Source of the DNA: JBLHKE01 sp047619485
GTDB lineage: Bacteria; Verrucomicrobiota; Verrucomicrobiia; Verrucomicrobiales; DEV007
NCBI GenBank assembly: GCA_047619485.1
Contig: JBLHKE010000448.1
Coordinates: forward strand, 1 to 6,586
DNA length: 6,586 nucleotides
Reading direction: 5' to 3'
The translations under genes were made by a program, and so were the position numbers. Of the stretch, positions 5,844 through 6,586 are shown piece by piece; the first letter of the stretch is position 1; every line of letters begins with the position of its first letter. Under the pieces are notes generated by a model, which saw only the letters and a list, made by a program, of their open reading frames with translations, was not told where the DNA came from and searched no databases.

Positions 5844-6290
5844 TCAGGCTTTGATGTCCTTCATCGCCCGCCGAACCCGCTTCAGTAGCGCCGGTTGGCG
5901 TTCGAGTTCAGCGGTGAGGCTGATGATGGCCGCGAGGGTCTCCGGGCTGGTGTGGTGCTCCATGCCTTCGACATCTTCGTAGATGGTGGCGTCGTCGAGT
6001 CCGAAGAGTTCGAGGAAGTTGGTTAACTTCTCGTGGCGGCGGATGATAGCTAGGGCGATGCGCTCACCGTCGGCCGTCAGCACGACGCCTCGGTATTTTT
6101 CGTAGTGCACCAGCCCGTCCGCATCGAGCCGCTGAATCATGTTGGTGACGCTGGCTTGGGCGAGGCCGAGGTTCTTGGCGACATCGACCACCCGTGCGTA
6201 TCCCTTTTCCTCGATGAGGTTGTGGATCTGCTCGAGGTAGTCCTCCTGCGCTCGGGAACCTTGGGGGGCGCTCTGTCTGAGGGCTGGCAT
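5844..6290 (-). CDS. mntR: MntR-type manganese-responsive DtxR-family repressor
   Basis: The 148-residue protein aligns along its length with Bacillus MntR (142 residues), a cytoplasmic homodimer that represses Mn uptake genes when loaded with Mn(II). Residues 15-75 hold the winged helix-turn-helix, including EDYLEQIHNLIEEKGYARV, LAQASVTNMIQRL and YEKYRGVVLT. Residues 80-148 form the dimerisation and metal domain with DVEGMEHH. The B. subtilis ligands D8, E11, H77, E99, E102 and H103 appear here as D17, E20, H86, E108, E111 and H112, a constant offset of nine, so the Mn site is intact. The aspartate at the position of B. subtilis D8 favours manganese over iron specificity. There is no SH3-like third domain, as expected for MntR. 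The ATG at 6290 has only a poorly spaced AAGG before it. The gene is divergent from an mntA-like gene across an operator-rich gap, and overlaps the pdeM remnant by 11 bp at its 3' end. Confidence 0.94.
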   Translation of the reverse strand: MPALRQSAPQGSRAQEDYLEQIHNLIEEKGYARVVDVAKNLGLAQASVTNMIQRLDADGLVHYEKYRGVVLTADGERIALAIIRRHEKLTNFLELFGLDDATIYEDVEGMEHHTSPETLAAIISLTAELERQPALLKRVRRAMKDIKA

Positions 6291-6327
6291 GCCTTACAGT
6301 GCATCCTAAAGAGGTTTTGTCAGCAAA

Positions 6328-6356
6328 ATTATGTTATGGTGGGAAATGAAAGTTAG
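6328..6356 (-). promoter_or_regulatory. Candidate mntR promoter overlapping the operator
   Basis: On the minus strand CATAAT (6333-6328) matches 5 of 6 positions of the -10 consensus. The hexamer 17 nt upstream, CTAACT (6356-6351), is only a 3 of 6 match to TTGACA and lies partly within the DtxR-like dyad. Bound repressor would cover it, which predicts negative autoregulation. The leader would be about 30 nt. Confidence 0.35.
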
Positions 6357-6371
6357 GTTAGCCTATACTTA
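6353..6371. promoter_or_regulatory. DtxR/MntR-family operator, dyad 1
   Basis: TTAGGTTAGCCTATACTTA matches the 19-bp DtxR/IdeR consensus TTAGGTTAGCCTAACCTAA at 16 of 19 positions, including the first 13 without a mismatch. It lies between mntR and the divergent mntA-like gene, where an MntR site is expected. The comparison uses the remembered consensus; binding by this MntR is inferred from position. Confidence 0.75.
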
Positions 6372-6375
6372 TAGG
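6362..6375. promoter_or_regulatory. DtxR/MntR-family operator, dyad 2, overlapping dyad 1
   Basis: CCTATA-CT-TATAGG is a perfect inverted repeat with 6-bp arms, centred 9 bp downstream of the TAGG-TTAG-CCTA core of dyad 1 and sharing its CCTA half. TATACT at 6364-6369 inside it is a 5 of 6 match to a plus-strand -10, although no good -35 precedes it. Repressor bound here would block transcription towards the mntA-like gene, whose leader would be about 34 nt. Confidence 0.6.
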
Positions 6376-6409
6376 TTGACGGTCTCACCAGATTCCGCTC
6401 TCTTGATGT

Positions 6410-6586
6410 ATGATTCATAAATTCACGTTCCACCTCGGCTGCGGTCTTTCCGCGCTCGGGCTCTGCCTTGGTCTGGTGCTGAGCTCTTGTGGCGGAGGTG
6501 ACGGTCAGGCCGGTGACGGCAGGCTCTTTGTCGTGGCGACGACTGGGATGGTCGGCGACATGGTACAGGCCATTGGTGGTGATGAG
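6410..6586 (+). CDS. Metal (probably manganese) ABC transporter substrate-binding lipoprotein, N-terminal part (3' end outside window)
   Basis: Fifty-nine codons are visible. They encode a lipoprotein signal peptide with a basic start (MIHKF), a hydrophobic core rich in Leu and Gly and a lipobox LSSC with Cys27, then a short Gly/Asp-rich spacer. The mature protein opens with FVVATTGMVGDMVQAIGGDE, the characteristic first strand and helix of TroA/MntA/ZnuA binding proteins (compare VATT-M--D---IGG). An in-frame TGA at 6404 fixes the ATG at 6410 as the first start; another ATG at 6406 reads into a stop after four codons. No strong ribosome site is seen. Divergence from mntR across DtxR-type dyads makes manganese the likely substrate, and ATPase and permease genes are expected past the right edge. 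Metal ligands lie outside the window, so zinc or iron cannot be excluded. Confidence 0.85.
   Translation, partial: MIHKFTFHLGCGLSALGLCLGLVLSSCGGGDGQAGDGRLFVVATTGMVGDMVQAIGGDE

Larger units (their letters stand above)
5521..5854 (+). pseudogene. pdeM: Decayed pdeM (ligase-associated DNA damage response phosphoesterase), core replaced by octamer repeat
   Basis: Two ends of a PdeM-like metallophosphoesterase are recognisable without a middle. From the TTG at 5521 the frame reads MTIELAGDNVVLLPERGLFW, then SVLMIADWHVG, the family N-terminus including the first metal motif (DxH). At that histidine the DNA becomes an 8-bp tandem repeat. Beyond it, one frame over, 5711-5854 reads CFWFGDRCGIL, GGFTGGKVISP and NGNRVYAIGDG, the family C-terminus, ending at TGA 5852-5854. 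Roughly 130 residues with the remaining catalytic motifs (GD, GNH, GH) are missing. In the C-terminal part the family's LPAFG appears as LLAVG, consistent with relaxed selection. PdeM genes usually sit with a ligase-associated helicase, nuclease and ATP-dependent DNA ligase; none is here. The end overlaps the convergent mntR end by 11 bp. An assembly artefact at the repeat is the main alternative. The call rests on recalled family motifs. Confidence 0.8.

Noticed and set aside
6305..6314. CCT-AAAG-AGG near the mntR start as a third regulator site.
   Set aside because: Only three base pairs per arm and no extension towards the TAGG/CCTA pattern of the two convincing dyads.
6376..6381. TTGACG as the -35 of the mntA-like gene.
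   Set aside because: No acceptable -10 lies 15-19 nt downstream; the best TGATGT is 22 nt away.

Overview
The window is GC-rich, densely coded bacterial chromosome carrying nine gene units: seven complete genes, one partial gene at each edge... more exactly two edge-truncated genes (rtcA on the left, an mntA/troA-like lipoprotein on the right), six complete genes and one pseudogene. ADP-heptose synthesis and two lipoboxes point to a diderm bacterium. Weak or absent Shine-Dalgarno sequences, the overall gene style and the sequence flavour of the M29 aminopeptidase and metal-binding lipoprotein make me lean towards Verrucomicrobiota or a relative. That placement is an inference from recall, not a search result.

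Layout, left to right: the 3' part of rtcA (+, RNA 3'-phosphate cyclase); yggS (-, PLP homeostasis protein); a LysR-type regulator (+); an M29 metallo-aminopeptidase (-); a fused gene joining an RfaE2-type ADP-heptose adenylyltransferase to PurN glycinamide ribonucleotide formyltransferase (+); a ZnuA/TroA-type metal-binding lipoprotein (-); a decayed pdeM (ligase-associated phosphoesterase) with an 8-bp tandem repeat in place of its catalytic core (+); an MntR/DtxR-family metalloregulator (-); and the first 59 codons of a second metal-binding lipoprotein (+). The strand alternates at every gene. All four convergent pairs touch or overlap (gap of 4 bp, then overlaps of 4, 11 and 11 bp), and the four divergent gaps are 66 to 119 bp. 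No two neighbours are arranged as an operon, so each gene probably has its own promoter, and two of those promoters seem to sit so close to the ATG that the transcripts may be leaderless.

The clearest functional unit is on the right: mntR and the divergent mntA-like gene share an intergenic region containing two overlapping dyads, one matching 16 of 19 positions of the DtxR/IdeR consensus. This is the expected layout for manganese-responsive control of an Mn uptake ABC system whose remaining genes would lie beyond the right edge. The nearby minus-strand lipoprotein belongs to the same superfamily but lacks two of the four usual metal ligands.

The most unusual items are the RfaE2-PurN fusion, the pdeM remnant interrupted by an octamer array whose copy number sets the reading frame, the altered metal site of the lipoprotein, and the strictly alternating, tail-overlapping gene order. 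I found no RNA genes, CRISPR array, insertion sequence or convincing intrinsic terminator.
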